Below are positions 1 through 13,401 of a DNA stretch of 64,000 nucleotides, piece after piece (positions within the stretch are counted from its first letter, which is position 1; every line of letters starts with the position of its first letter). Position numbers and translations under genes: made by a program. A model generated the notes under the pieces. It saw nothing but the letters and a program-made list of their open reading frames with translations, was not told where the DNA came from and searched no databases. Origin of the DNA: Akanthomyces muscarius (Eukaryota > Ascomycota > Sordariomycetes > Hypocreales > Cordycipitaceae); contig NC_079241.1 in the NCBI RefSeq assembly GCF_028009165.1, positions 2,914,001 to 2,978,000 on the forward strand, in the 5' to 3' direction.

Positions 1-2
1 GC

Positions 3-347
3 ATCGGCTTTACGAATCAGGTCAACTTTACAGTAAGTACACAAATCCCGGGCGTTGAAGCGGAAATGGAGCTGATGGCAGAGGCGCAGACGCTAAACGG
101 GCTGATAACGGACTTGCACCCAGACAGGTCGGCGACGGTGCAGGCAGCCTGCAACCTGTTTCGGTGCGAGTTTGCGGCGGGCATGCTGGCGCTGCTGGAC
201 GTGATGCTGCGCAAGCTGCGGCCAGGGTGGTGCTTCACGGTGATTGCGATTATGCAAGCCATAGCCTTTCCGGCACTGTGGGCGGTGGAGAGGAATGGTC
301 TGGCGTGGCGGAAGAGTGGGAAGCAAGAGAGTATCGGCAAGAAGTGA
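3..347 (+). CDS. MFS multidrug-type transporter, 3' end only (partial)
   Basis: This is the C-terminal part of a major facilitator superfamily transporter of the fungal DHA1 (drug:H+ antiporter) kind; the rest lies left of the window. The frame opens at base 3. A 57-nt intron (33-89, donor GTAAGT, branch CTGAT, acceptor GCAG) joins exon 3-32 to exon 90-347 in phase 0. Without splicing the frame also stays open, but splicing makes the segment GFTNQVNFT run straight into TLNGLITDLHPDRSAT, the order seen in this family, where a short loop with DLHP and then NLxRC precedes helix 11. Two hydrophobic stretches follow, ending with GWCFTVIAIMQAIAF as the last helix, and a short basic tail. The substrate cannot be inferred from this fragment. 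The family assignment rests on established family motifs; the intron is an inference from splice signals. Confidence 0.75.
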   Translation: MGFTNQVNFTVSTQIPGVEAEMELMAEAQTLNGLITDLHPDRSATVQAACNLFRCEFAAGMLALLDVMLRKLRPGWCFTVIAIMQAIAFPALWAVERNGLAWRKSGKQESIGKK

Positions 348-1534
348 GGCGATATTAGCGAGGATGGATATGATCAAAAAGCATCAGGCGAGTACTGGTA
401 TTAGATGGGCAGGGAGAAAAGGCTGACAAGTCAAAAAAGGCATCGAGGCTGCAGGGGTCGGTAGAGGCCGACTAGCGGTGGACGGCATGCCAACGTGTCG
501 ACTTGTTTACTGGTACAGAGACGTCAAGTTAGGCATGGCTGTGAGATGGCGCTGGTAGTTACAGCGGGGGCTGGCGAGAATATTGAGGCCGATCTCCAAC
601 TCAAGACCCTTAAAATCGGAGTCGTTAAGGGGTCCACCGCGTTTCCACAGGTGCTGGGCAGTGCTGGCGGGCGGTGGGCACAGTGAGCACGTTTATTAGG
701 AGGGGCATGATGGACGTCTTGGTAGCTGTTGAAGGTATCTAGGATAGCGTCTCTTGTTTGCCCATCTGAAGCTGCCAAAGATGAAAGAGTTTCTAAATAA
801 AGATGCAAACAGGGCGTCAGCATCAAAGACTCGCAGGTGACTAAGCCGCAAAGAATGAACCGGTTTGCGCTACGCCCTTGTGACGGGCGAGGCTGGTGAG
901 CCTGTGACGCAATGCCTGGGCGCGCGTGATGTGCTTGTCTCGAGGGCGGGCGTTGCACTGTTGGGGCACCAGCGGGACAGTTGGGCGTTGTTTTTAGTGG
1001 ACGATGGGCAGATTTGGAGCCCTGTACTGTTGCAAATAGCGTGCGTGCAGAGAGAGGCCTGCGCTGCGGTCAAGCCGCCCCCGCCCGCTCACGCTGTCAC
1101 TGGCTCGTGAGCCCAACTCTCCCGCCCAAACCTTGTGCTCAACGCCGCCTTTCAACTTGTCGCATTCCACATCTCGCCTCTCTCTCTCTCCTTTTTTCCT
1201 TCTTATTCTTCTTATCCATCACTATACTCCATCATCCTTCTGTTCTCTCCTGTGGCGCACAAGTCTTGGCCTTGTCGACACAGCCCATACGTCCTGCAGC
1301 GACAGCATCTACTCAGATCGCCTCTCACCACCTTATCAGCCCGATTAGGCGGGGTTGCCCAAACAGACCAGACCGCTTGTACGAGTTCCGAGGTGTCGTC
1401 TCCCCCCCGCGCGCGTCAACCATCTTCATTTTATCTCTATCGATAAAAGAACGAAACTTTGATCTTGTCATCTTGAAACCCCCTTTTTCCAAAACAAATA
1501 TCAGCCCTTCTATACACATAAATACGGCGGCGTC
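348..1534. other. Intergenic region and probable 5' leader of the next gene
   Basis: No supportable gene. The stretch from about 1130 to 1530 is pyrimidine-rich on the plus strand (runs of CT and TC), as is common for promoters and leaders of fungal genes, and probably belongs to the gene that starts at 1535. Short open frames here show no recognisable domain. Confidence 0.6.
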
Positions 1535-2827
1535 ATGGAAGACCAGCCCAGCCAAAGCAGGCATCAACTCGGCCGCAGCGTCTCACAGCCTGAGTCGCGG
1601 CCGAGCCCCAGTGTATATCACAGTCGTCGATTTGACGGTTAGAACAACGCTTTCCATTTCATCCGAATACCTCTTCTAACTCTTTCAGAATCTTGGGTCG
1701 AACTCTCATCCCAGCCCTCGTCCTCGTCGCTCTCGAGTGTCGACAACGAAATCGTCACAACCGGCCTCCAGGTCGGCGCCAGCCCTTTCCAGCGACGCAG
1801 GCGACTCCATCCCTCGGCGCGATCGCTCCCCCCGCAGCAGCAGACTGTCATTCACGCTACCGGCGCCAGCAGCCAGGACGAGGAGGATGAAAGCGACAGC
1901 GATGAGGACCAAGTGATGTCCAGTTCCGCCGAGAATATCCACTCGTCTGAAAAGGAACCGTCGGAAGGCTCCGACGACGAGTCCGACGATGGCGACAATG
2001 CCACCACGCTCGGTCGAAACTCTGATGCTGCTCCCGTCTTCCGCCCGCATCCAAACGCGTTTACGCACCCGCCTGCAGGCCTCGCACAACGGAGCTACTC
2101 GACGAGCTCGGCCGAGCAGCCGCACCCGCACAGTTCCTTTCGACGCTCCTCGTACCCTCATCGGTCGCAGGCCCGCGGCCACCGCGGCGCTGCTCCCAAC
2201 TTCATGTCGCCCTCTGTCCGCGAGGACAACGACGCCGCGCTGCGGGCGTCTCTCACGACGCTTCTCTCCTGCGCGGCCGCGGCTCGCGGCCTGCCCAAGA
2301 ACAAAGAAGAGACGGACGCGCAGCGCACGACGCGGACTGGTGTCGCGCCCAGCAACCAACCCATGGAGCTGCGTTTCATTCCCGAATCCGAGCTTGCCGG
2401 CGAGGACAAGCAGGCAGAGGAGGCTGATGGTCCTGCCGCTGCTGCTGCTGCCCGGCGCCGGCGCCCGTCGTCTGGTGCCGTGTCTCCCAAGTCGAAGCGG
2501 TCCGAGTCGGCCGGACGGGGCGGGCCGAGGGCGGCGAAGAAGAAGCGAACGTCTGCCGTCAGCGCTGAAGACGCGCTGCTGTCCCCCACGGTGCTCAGCT
2601 GGGTCGTCAGCGCCGGCGTCGTCGTTCTCGTGTCCGTGGTTGGGTTCGGCGCCGGCTACGTCATTGGTCGAGAGGTCGGCCGCGAGGAGGCGCGTGAGGT
2701 CCTGGCCGCCAGCGTCAGCGGTGTCAACGACACTGCTTCCGCGGGCAGCGACGTCATTCGCTCCTCGGTGGGACTGCGCAAGCTGCGCTGGAGCGCGGTG
2801 GGCAGGAGCATCGTCGCCCAGGCATAG
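1535..2827 (+). CDS. Conserved-looking fungal protein with a single C-terminal membrane segment, function unknown
   Basis: I do not recognise a named family. The model has exon 1 1535-1637 and exon 2 1689-2827 (intron 1638-1688, donor GTTAGA, acceptor TTTCAG, phase 1), giving 413 residues. The ATG at 1535 is chosen because splicing joins it in frame to the long acidic, serine-rich second exon. The N-terminal two thirds are low complexity: serine runs, an acidic block (SQDEEDESDSDEDQ, then repeated D/E/S), proline-rich segments and an alanine tract followed by basic residues (around KKKRTS). Close to the C-terminus is one clear membrane helix of about 22 residues (WVVSAGVVVLVSVVGFGAGYV), followed by a charged tail of about 60 residues. 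The layout suggests a membrane-anchored protein with a large disordered, probably cytosolic domain; which membrane is unknown. Confidence 0.8.
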
Positions 2828-3697
2828 GTAGGCAAAGGGAAACGGTTATACATATACACGCATGCGCAGCCAAAAATATATGCGCCCCTCCATGATGATT
2901 TCACGCTACGGTACGGAGTTGGTTATATTTGATTTTCGGCTCTCTTTTTTGGATGTTTGCATTCAATAATTGTCATTTATGGACATGATTCAGGATTCCC
3001 AAGGGACGGACATTTGCTTTTCGCTAACAAGTACAAAGGCGCTTCGATTTTGCAGCGCCATTATTTAGTTTCAAAGGTCAACATCAATCGAGAAAAAGAT
3101 TTGGTTTGGATTGAAATGTCTTGTGTGATTTTGAAGTCGACCGTTCGCGTTCTTATTCGCGTAGTGGCTGAGCATCTGAACTGATCAACAGAGGATGAAA
3201 ACTGCAGATAAAATGACGAGGCAAATACAGCATCTACAATTGGCCCATGCCCCGTAAAAGCGACGCAGCAAACTGTCGGATTTCGCTCCTCCTATCGCCT
3301 GTTTTTGCGGTCGAGTGGTGCACAGTCCCAGACTCCCAGGGGCGAAGCCGCGCTAAGCACGGGACGAAGCTCCAGAATTTCAAGAATGCGAATACGATAC
3401 GCAAAAAAAGGTTGGTGGGGCTTTCGGTTGGCGCCACCACCGGTCGGTCCCCTGCCTGCCTATGAGAGCGCCCCCAAATATTGCAAATTCCATTTCATCT
3501 AGATCCACGCTTGCTGTTTCCCCTTCCTTTCCTCGTTCTTCTGCCAGCATACAAGAAGAGACGGATTGCTGTCATTCTTGCTTCGTTGTCCTCTGATACC
3601 AGTCGCCGAAATATCCTGTGGCTATTCCGTTGCTGCTGCTGCCCCTCGACTCAATAGCCCAGCCAATACGTCTGAACCTAGACCGTCGCCCGCCATC
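2828..3697. other. Intergenic region with the CYP51 promoter and leader
   Basis: No gene is supported. The first part is AT-rich and is likely the 3' untranslated and terminator region of the gene before it. The last 200 bases (from about 3500) are pyrimidine-rich and lead to the CYP51 start codon. A CCAAT box on the minus strand (ATTGG) lies near 3239. Confidence 0.6.
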
Positions 3698-5401
<1,704 letters not shown>

Positions 5402-5859
5402 ACAATTATACTATAGACTGTGCAAACAAAAAGACAACAGGATTGGGTTTCGGGGTCACGGGAGTTGTACATATCGTTTATTTTTCCAGATGGCCACACT
5501 TTTCTTGGATGATTGGGCGAAAAGAAACACATTAGATTCCTAGAGCTGTAAAACATGAAGCTCGTTTATTAATACATAATGCCTACAACTATGTGTTTAT
5601 CAATACGTAGAGCGACTGCCTTGAAAAAAAAATTCTTTGAAGTGTTTGATGTTGCTATAACAGTATATGCTGGATGAAAAAAATGTGTGTACCGCTATGC
5701 CAATTCAGATGTATGAAACAATTTTCTAGTCCTGCGAAAGCTGAACGAGACCCGTGGCAGAGGACAAAAACATGATGCGGCAGGTTCCAAAAACAAAAAG
5801 AGGTATATATCAAAGCATAAAAAGGAAGCATCCCAAACGCAAATACACCGTTCCGCTCC
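5402..5859. other. Convergent 3' intergenic region
   Basis: This AT-rich spacer lies between the converging CYP51 (plus) and copper ATPase (minus) genes and should hold both 3' ends. Candidate A-rich 3' processing sequence is seen near 5561-5640. No gene is seen. Confidence 0.6.
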
Positions 5860-8800
5860 TCACGCATCCATGTTCTGCAGCGGCACGTACCCCTCGTCGC
5901 CCTTGCCACCGGCGCGCGAGCCCAGCATCTCCCTGACCCAGCCGACGATGCCGCGTCCAGCGTGCCAGCGCAGGCCGCCGGTGCGCTCCGCGGCGGCCTC
6001 GTCCATCCACCGCGGGCGCTTCCAGAACTTGAGCAGCAGGCTGGAGACGACGACCGACACGGAGGAGCAGGCCATGGCGAAGCCGGCCATCATGGGGTGC
6101 ATGTGGAAGCCGAGGGGGAGGAAGAAGCCCATGGCGACGGGTAGGCCGACGAGGTTGTAGAGGCACGCCCAGCCGAGGTTCATCTTGATGCGGCGGAAGA
6201 TGGCGCGGGTGAGGGCGAGGGCGGCGGGGATGCTGACGAGGTCGGTGGGCCGCATGAGGACGACGTCGGCGGCCTCCATGGCGACGTCGGTGCCGGAGGA
6301 CATGGCGATGCCAACGTCGGCGGTGGCGAGCGCGGGCGAGTCGTTGATGCCGTCGCCGACCATGGCGACGACGTCGCCGTGGGACTGCATGTCCCGGATG
6401 ATGGCCTGCTTCTGGTCGGGGGAGACGCCGGCAAAGACGTCCTCGGGCGCGATGCCGACGGCGGCGGCGACGGCGAGCGCGGTGGAGCGCTGGTCGCCAG
6501 TGACAATGGCCGTCTTGATGCCCATGCGGTGCAGGACGGAGATGGCGGCCGCGGCGCCGTCCTTGATGGTGTCGGAGAGGCACAGGTGGCCGGTGTACTC
6601 GCCGTCGACGGCGACGAAGATGTTGGTCGTGCCCGAGGAGGAGGCGCGGGCCGACTTGCTGCGCGAGGAGGACGTCTTGTTCTCGGCGGCGTGGACGTTG
6701 AGCTGCTCGGCGGCCTCGACGGCGTCCTCGGGGACGGGGATGCCGTGGTCGTTGAGGTGCTTGAGGTTGCCGGCGACGACGCGGTAGCGCGTGCGGTCGG
6801 CAGACAGCGCGGGCTCGACCTGCGCGACGACGCCCTTGCCGACGCTGACCTTGAACTCGCCGACACTGCCGGGCATGGCCGCCTCGGGGCCGACGTTGAG
6901 CTCGTCCTTGGCTGCGCCGAGGATGGCCTTGCCGACGGGGTGCTCGCTGCCCATCTCCGCGAGGCCGACGAGCGCCCACCAGAGGCGTTTGCGTGTGCCG
7001 TCGTTGTCGGTGCTGCCGCTCCACGCCGGGGCGAGCGTCATGCGGGCGACGCTCATCTTGCCGTGGGTGATGGTGCCCGTCTTGTCGAGGACGACCTTGG
7101 TGACCTTTGTGGTGCGCTCGAGCGCCGCGCCGCCCTTGATGAGGATGCCGTTCTCGGCGCCCACGCCCGTGCCGACCATGACGGCCGTGGGCGTCGCGAG
7201 GCCCAGCGCGCAGGGGCACGCAAAGACGATGACGGAGATGCACAGCTTCACGCACACCATGATCTTGCCGCCGCTCGCGTTCTGCAGGAAAATCGACGGC
7301 GGGTTGGGCAGCACGTGCGACAGCACCATCCAGGTGAGGAACGTGCCGAGGCCGAGAACGAGAATCGTCGGCACAAAGTACCCGGCGAGGGTGTCGGCGA
7401 CCTGCTGGATGGGCGCGCGCGTCGTCTGCGCGTCCTGCACCAGCCGCACAATCTGGCTGAGCTGCGTATCGCGGCCGGCGCGCGTGACGCGGAAGTCGAC
7501 GCGGCCGTTGCCGTTGACGGTGCCGCCAATGACATTGTCGCCGAGGCGCTTCTGGACGGGCATGGCCTCGCCCGTCACCATGCTCTCGTCAACATAAGTC
7601 TCGCCACGGACGACGGTGCCGTCGGCGGGAATCTTATCACCGGGGCGAGTAATGACAATGTCTCCGAGCTGCAACAGCTCAGTGGGGATCGACTTTTCTT
7701 CGTAAGCGGAGCCTTCCGAGCCGGGTACACGGGGTGTTCGTGGCGTCGTGGCATCGCTGGATTTGGCCCAGGCCTCGGCGGCTTTTTCGGCTGCGATGGG
7801 ATCTGCGTAGATGGTCGCCATGGAAGGGGCCAGGGACATGAGCCGGGACAGTGCCTTGGATGTCTGGCCCTTGGCGCTGTTTTCGAGGTAGCGGCCAAAG
7901 GTGATGAAGGTGATGAGCATGGTGCTTGTGTCAAAGATGGTGCTAGGCCGGGAGTGAGGCGGCATGAGCAGCGAGACCAGCATGGCAAAGACGCTGAAGA
8001 AGAAGGCGCATGACGTGCCGAGGATGACCAGGACATCCATGGTGGGAGAGCCGTGCTTGACGGACTTGTATGCGGAAATGTAGAAGCGCTTACCGATGCC
8101 AAACTGAACGGGCATGGTAAGAGCCAGGCAGATGACATCGCCTAGGAACAGGCCAGGGAGCAGTGAAATTTTGCCAAAGTCTAGGCTGGGCAATGCCATG
8201 GGCAGGATCATGCCAATGATGAAGACTGGCACGGCAAAGAATAGCGATGTTCTAAACGCTGTCCTCCACTCTGTAATCTCGCGCGTCTTGGCGAGCGACT
8301 CCAGTTGAGCATTATTGTCCTGGCTGTCGGCGACAAGCGCATTCAAGCCCTCTTGCTCGACAGCCTCGACGATGGCTCGCATTCCGATGACCGTTGGGTT
8401 GTATGCGACGGACAACCTGTCTGTGGACAGGCTGAGAGACGCAGATTTGACACCGACGAGTCCACGGATTTTGATCTCCAGCTCCTTCGCTACAGTAGCG
8501 TCCGGGTTTCCATAGATTTTGAACTGGGCGGTGGTCGTTCCGGCGCCGATATCCTGCACGTCAAAAGTTGTTGATAGAACAGCGGCATCGAAGCCTCTGT
8601 CTTCGATAGTCTCCGCTATTTGGTCGGCGGATATTTTCGTAACGTCGTGTGTGATGACGGCTCGCTCGGCGAGCAGACTAATGTTGAACTTGAGAATACC
8701 GTCCACGCCCTTGAAGCCGCCCTCGACGGCAGAGGTGCATGCACCACAGGTCATGCCCTCGATCGCAACAGTCGTGGTGGCGACGTTGCTGGCGGCATCG

Positions 8801-9427
8801 TCTTCCTTGCCAGCTGGCGCCGCTCGTACGCTGTCGATGATCTCAGCGCCGAAGCCGCGGTCCTCGATGATCTCGGCAACCTGCTCGGCGGTAAGAAGGC
8901 TGGGGTCGTGCTCGATGACGGCTCGTTCGGAGAGCAGAGAAATGCTAAAGCTCTTGACGCCGGGGACGTCTTTGAAGCCGCCTTCGACGGCGGAGGTGCA
9001 GGCGCCGCATGTCATGCCCTCGATGGCGACGGTCGTGGAGACTGTGCTCGGCTCGATGGCGACGCTCGGATGGCGGGAGACGACGGGACTGGGCAGGTCG
9101 GTGGCGAGAACCTCGGCGTCGAAGCCACGATCCTCGATAATCTCCTGGATCTGGTCGGCGGAAATCTTGGCAGGGTTGTGCATGACGACGGCGCGCTCCA
9201 TGACGAGGCTGACGGAGACGCTGCCGACGCCTTCGAGGCCCTTGAAGCCAGCTTCAACGGCAGAGGTACATGCGCCGCAACTGCAGATCGCCGTGGGTCA
9301 GTAACGGCGCAACGAACGAGAGACTCTGGCGCGAACCAGCCGAACCAGATTGCCTCAAAAAAGACACTTCTAGCAAAAGGAATTGAACTCACGTCATGCC
9401 GCTCACGCGCAGCGTGGTGGTGGCCAT
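5860..9427 (-). CDS. ccc2: Copper-transporting P1B-type ATPase (CCC2/ATP7 family)
   Basis: It pumps Cu(I) from the cytosol into the late Golgi to load multicopper enzymes such as ferroxidases, receiving copper from an Atx1-type chaperone (family knowledge). The model is a 35-nt first exon (9427-9393), an intron 9281-9392 (donor GTGAGT, acceptor CTGCAG) and one long exon 9280-5860, in all 1151 residues. The intron interrupts the first metal-binding motif: MT from exon 1 and CGAC from exon 2. Three heavy-metal domains keep the MTCGAC motif (Cys13/16, 103/106, 190/193). A fourth domain-like unit near residues 260-330 lacks the cysteines. Further along are TGEAMP (about 581), the membrane CPC motif (700-702), the phosphorylation motif DKTGT (Asp744), SEHP (790-793) and GDGINDSP (987-994). 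All key residues are present, so it should be active. Confidence 0.96.
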
Positions 9428-11784
9428 GTGTGCTATTCCCGGCGAGGCCAACGTCGCAGACAGAAGGCCGGGCTCCCGCTTGGGGATCTGAATGTGTGAG
9501 GGAGCCATCCTGGGCGCACTAAACGAAAAAAGACCCGCGTGCACAGCAGCTTGCTGGCTGGCGCAGCCGTCAGAGTGGCGGGCGGGTTATATGGATATCA
9601 GGAAAATACGTCGCCGCTGCTTCGGAGTTGTCGGAAGAAGAAGCACGCAGCGCCTCTGGTCCGCTGCTGGGGGGGGGGCCTTGCCTTGACTGGGGTGAAC
9701 AAGGTCGTCGATGCGGCACTGGCTTGGTTTGGCTGGTCGAGACGAAGCGGAGGTCGCGGCAGGATTGTGGGGGGGCAGGTTTCGGCTTTAGTTGGCTGTA
9801 GCAAGTATGAGAGGCCAGCCACCCGCGCAGATGGGCACCGAGTAACAATGAAGGAAGAAAAAAAGCTGGCAAAAGCCAATGTCTCAGCGGACAAATGCTG
9901 GGTGTGATGGAATCGAAAAGAAAAGGGCAAAATGTGACCAAAGTCAGTCTGCCCGCTGAGCGATGCGATAGAGTGCGCTAAATATGAGGCCCGTTCAAAG
10001 CTCTCAATGTGGCGCCAAACCAGCGGAAATCCTACCACTGGACAGAGAGGGGTCTGTATTGAAGATATGCACGGTCACCATGCAGTGTCATCAGGCCACC
10101 AACACGCAAAAAGCCAGGATATTGGTACTGGTATGGGCTGCGCTAAATTTGGTCGAGGTGGCTTGCTGTAACGTAGGGTCCGTGTGCTAGCGAACTCTGC
10201 CCACCCGCTACCTAATAACGGGATGGCTTGTGGTGACGGTAGCAATGCGCAGAGGACCCGGCGTCGACTGAGTATGGCTGAGCGTAGGCAGGCAAGCAAA
10301 GCAGGGTAGGTAAGTGTAGGCGGGAGGACAAGACGACGAGCCGAGAGCATCGTCAGTGCCGGCTGGGGGGAAACCCGTGCATAATATACACCCAGCGATC
10401 AATCCTACCTTGGCCGATTCCATACAACATGGTCACAATCTTGTCTTTAATATTATTCTTTTCGCTTCATTTCCCCCTCTTTCCCAAACAGTCGTTTTAC
10501 TCGGCAATTTTTGGCTCTGAGGGCACATCATCGCAGCTAGCATCACCTAATCGCACTGTGGCTTCTGGTGTTTCAAATCACCACCCACCCCATGTCAATG
10601 GCGCCAGTTTTGGCCACCACACAGCGGGAGGGCCCTGCCAATGCTGCCAATCTCTTTTACCATCAAGTTTCAACGGGGCCGCCCCCGCCAACATCAGGTA
10701 CCGTCCGTGTTTGAGTTTTTTTCCTAAAATTGTCACGAAGCACACGAAGCAGAAGGGGGGACGAGCGGACTGTCGGCTCTGGGGCAGAGGACACGTTTCA
10801 GGGCCGTTTCCTGGCAGGAGCGCTAAAAGACCCCCGAAACTCGTTTGCTACCTCCTGCGCGGGTATCAGACGTACCTACTTGCTACCTTGGTCTCCAGCC
10901 TCACATGTCTCCCATATGGCGTGGTCCTCAGATACACCGATATATCTGACCCTTTGACCTAGCAAAATTAACCATAATTGCGTTTGCCCAGTCCTCGCAC
11001 TCGTCATCATTCTGTTTGTGCAACGTTCGTCTGAAGGAACCACGATTCCCTCATTCGCGCGATATCAAGGCTTCGCGGCCAGGACTGGTGCCAATCGATT
11101 TAATCTTGACGGCAGCAGACTTCTCAGTACACTCATTGTAAGCACTGGCTTGAGTTGAAAAGTCTTCCAAAGTCTCTGTATTGGTCATCGGCTGTTGCAA
11201 ACATGGCATGCACAATAAATCACCTCGGTCTTGCCCAGGATTATTGCGACCCATCCACTAACAATCATCCGCAATTGATTGCATCCCGAGGATTGCTCAG
11301 TATCTCTGAAAACCAGTTAAGAAGATAAATCGCGACATTAGATTCCTTTGTCCTTGTACGCTTTTTCGTACATTAGTTTCTTGCTTTTGCTTACGGTAGT
11401 TTTGATTAGTAGCCATCAGTGTCTTTTTTGCTACCCTGCATGCGGCGGTGTAAGTCAGCGTGTGTTACTCGAGGAAAGCATGAGCGAACCGCGTTTTGGA
11501 TTTTAGCTGCAGGCATTTTCATCTGCTGAACAAACGAAAAGAAACAACAAAAAGACGCTGCATTTGAAAACTATACGACATTAACGGTAACATCTGCCTG
11601 ATCTGGGTCACAACACCTCACGCTGCCCAGCTTACCAGCCCTGCGATCAAGCAAACTGCCCCGCGTCGACCTACCGCCAGGCAGAAGAGCCCCGCTTAAA
11701 CCAGCGGCCTTCAACACGATCGCCTTCAAACGTCACAACCGCCTTGCCTGCGTTGCACCTTGACACAGGCTCCTATTGATCAAC
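9428..11784. other. Divergent intergenic region between copper ATPase and CSN7
   Basis: A 2.36 kb stretch upstream of both flanking genes. The longest open frame (10429-10962, plus, 177 codons) has no domain I recognise and poor codon bias. From about 10970 to 11780 the DNA becomes AT-rich and then C-rich before the CSN7 start. I see no RNA gene or mobile element. Confidence 0.5.
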
Positions 11785-12730
11785 ATGGAGCAAACCAAGG
11801 CGTTAAACGCTCTAGAGGTATGCATCCAAGCTGCCATATTCCTGCAACCTGCTATCTCATTACTCGTCAGAGCTAATAGTCGCTCTCTCCAAACTACAGC
11901 CGTTCATCGCCCTCTCCAAGTCAGCCACCTCACCACGCGCCGCCGCCGACCTCATCGAGCGAGCCACCTCGGCGCCCAACACATATATATTCACAGAGCT
12001 CCTGCAGTCGCCGCAGATCCAGACCGTCGCGGCCTCACACCCCGAGCTGCAGCCGCACCTGACCCTGCTGCGCATCTTCTCCTACGGCGACTACGAGACG
12101 TACGAGTCGACACCCGACCTGCCACCACTCAGCGATGCCCAGCGCCTCAAGCTGCGGCAGCTGAGCCTGCTGTCGCTCGCGGCCTCGGGCCGCCGCGAGA
12201 ACCTCACCTACGGGCAGCTCCGCCAGCGCCTGCGGCTCGACTCGACGCGGCAGCTCGAGACGCTCGTCACCACGGCCATCTACGCGGGCCTCGTCGACGC
12301 CAAGCTCGACCCGGCCCGGCAGCGCGTACAGGTCGCCAGCGTGGCGCCCCTGCGGGACCTGAGCCCCGACGACGTGGCGCAGATGCGCGCCGCCCTGCGC
12401 GGCTGGTCGGACCGCTGCTCCAGCGTCCTCGAGGACGTCGAGGCGCACATGGCCCAGGTCCGGGCCGCGGCCGCCGCGCGTGTCAAGGCCGAGAGCGAGG
12501 CGACGGACAAGTTGAACAAGGCCATGGCCGAGCTGCAGAACACGGACAAGAAAATGGGCGGCGGCGGCGGCGGCGGTAGCATGGCACGCGAGCAGCTGGC
12601 CCGCAGAGGCATGAATAAGAGACTGATGCCGGACGCTGCAACCAAGGCCAACACTGACGAGGCTATGGACCTCGACGGGCCGTTTGTGGGCGAAGATGGC
12701 AAGAAGAGAGCAAGCAAGAGGAAGATGTAA
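11785..12730 (+). CDS. csn7: COP9 signalosome subunit 7 (PCI domain protein)
   Basis: This is a subunit of the COP9 signalosome, which removes Nedd8 from cullins and so controls SCF-type ubiquitin ligases; in filamentous fungi it affects development and secondary metabolism (family knowledge). A tiny first exon, 11785-11817 (11 codons, MEQTKALNALE), is joined across an 82-nt intron (11818-11899, donor GTATGC, acceptor CTACAG) to exon 11900-12730, giving 287 residues. The N-terminal half is helical and runs PFIALSKSA ... RAAADLIERAT, then LRIFSYGDYETY. The PCI winged helix is around residues 105-165 (LSLLSLAASGRRENLTYGQL, then LETLVTTAIYAGLVDAKLD), followed by a coiled-coil segment and a glycine run (GGGGGGG). 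The basic C-terminus ends KRASKRKM and may be a nuclear localisation signal. Length and order fit CSN7. Confidence 0.9.
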
Positions 12731-13401
12731 CCTGTGGGAAAGAAAGAGAGGACAGAAAATGCATTGCTTCAGACATGACGAGTGATACACCAGCGGAGGA
12801 AACTCATAGAATGAGAGAGGGCAAAAGTCTCCGGAGGTATTTTACGTTAACGAGTTTGCACCCAAGCGTGCTGTAATGATATACACTACATGAATATAAA
12901 CGCATGACTTCTCTACAGTTTCTCAGGGTGCTGTTTTTGAATGGTTTGTATTTGGTAGACTATTGCTTTGCAAGCTCGCCGACTTTCAGGAGATCGGAGT
13001 CTTGAACGTGTATTGGCTGTCGCTGCAAAGCATTGTTCTTGTAAAAAAGGCTGACTAGATTCTACCCGACTTCTAGACATACGAATGAGAAAACAACGAT
13101 ATGAAAAATATTCAAGGACAAGCCGATCATGTAAAAATAAATCAGCCATAACAGGCCAAGTCCAAGTCCCCAACGTTGATGTATCAATATCAAATCCGCT
13201 CTATTTCGGATTAATAGGATGCTCTCATCCTCTCCCCTCCTCATGACGGTCGTTAAAAAAGAAGAACATTTTGTAAGCCGAGAAAAAACTGGCGTGTTAA
13301 AAAGCAGCAAGCGCGTATGTGACGTCCCGCACCACTCAAGGCTTGCGAGCATTATATTATGTATTGGTGGTTTTGTGGGTTGGCCGTGTCGCCCGCTCTC
13401 C
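12731..13401. other. Convergent 3' intergenic region
   Basis: AT-rich spacer of 0.67 kb between the converging CSN7 and Rax1-like genes. No coding signal or RNA gene was seen. Confidence 0.55.

Noticed and set aside
981..1679. 232-codon frame before and overlapping the first exon of the membrane-anchored protein
   Set aside because: Ser/Leu-rich translation of a pyrimidine-rich leader; it overlaps exon 1 in another frame and has no domain.
3392..3398. ATCGTAT (minus strand) before CYP51 as a sterol regulatory element
   Set aside because: Only six of seven bases fit the Upc2-type core TCGTATA, and a single imperfect short match is expected by chance.
5810..8013. Long open frames overlapping the copper ATPase, including 544 codons on the opposite strand (6379-8013)
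   Set aside because: They are shadows caused by GC-rich third positions of the ATPase gene; they have Arg/Gly/Ala-rich translations without domains.
10429..10962. 177-codon plus-strand frame with a hydrophobic N-terminus
   Set aside because: No domain, mixed codon use, no cysteine pattern of a secreted effector, and it lies in a promoter region.
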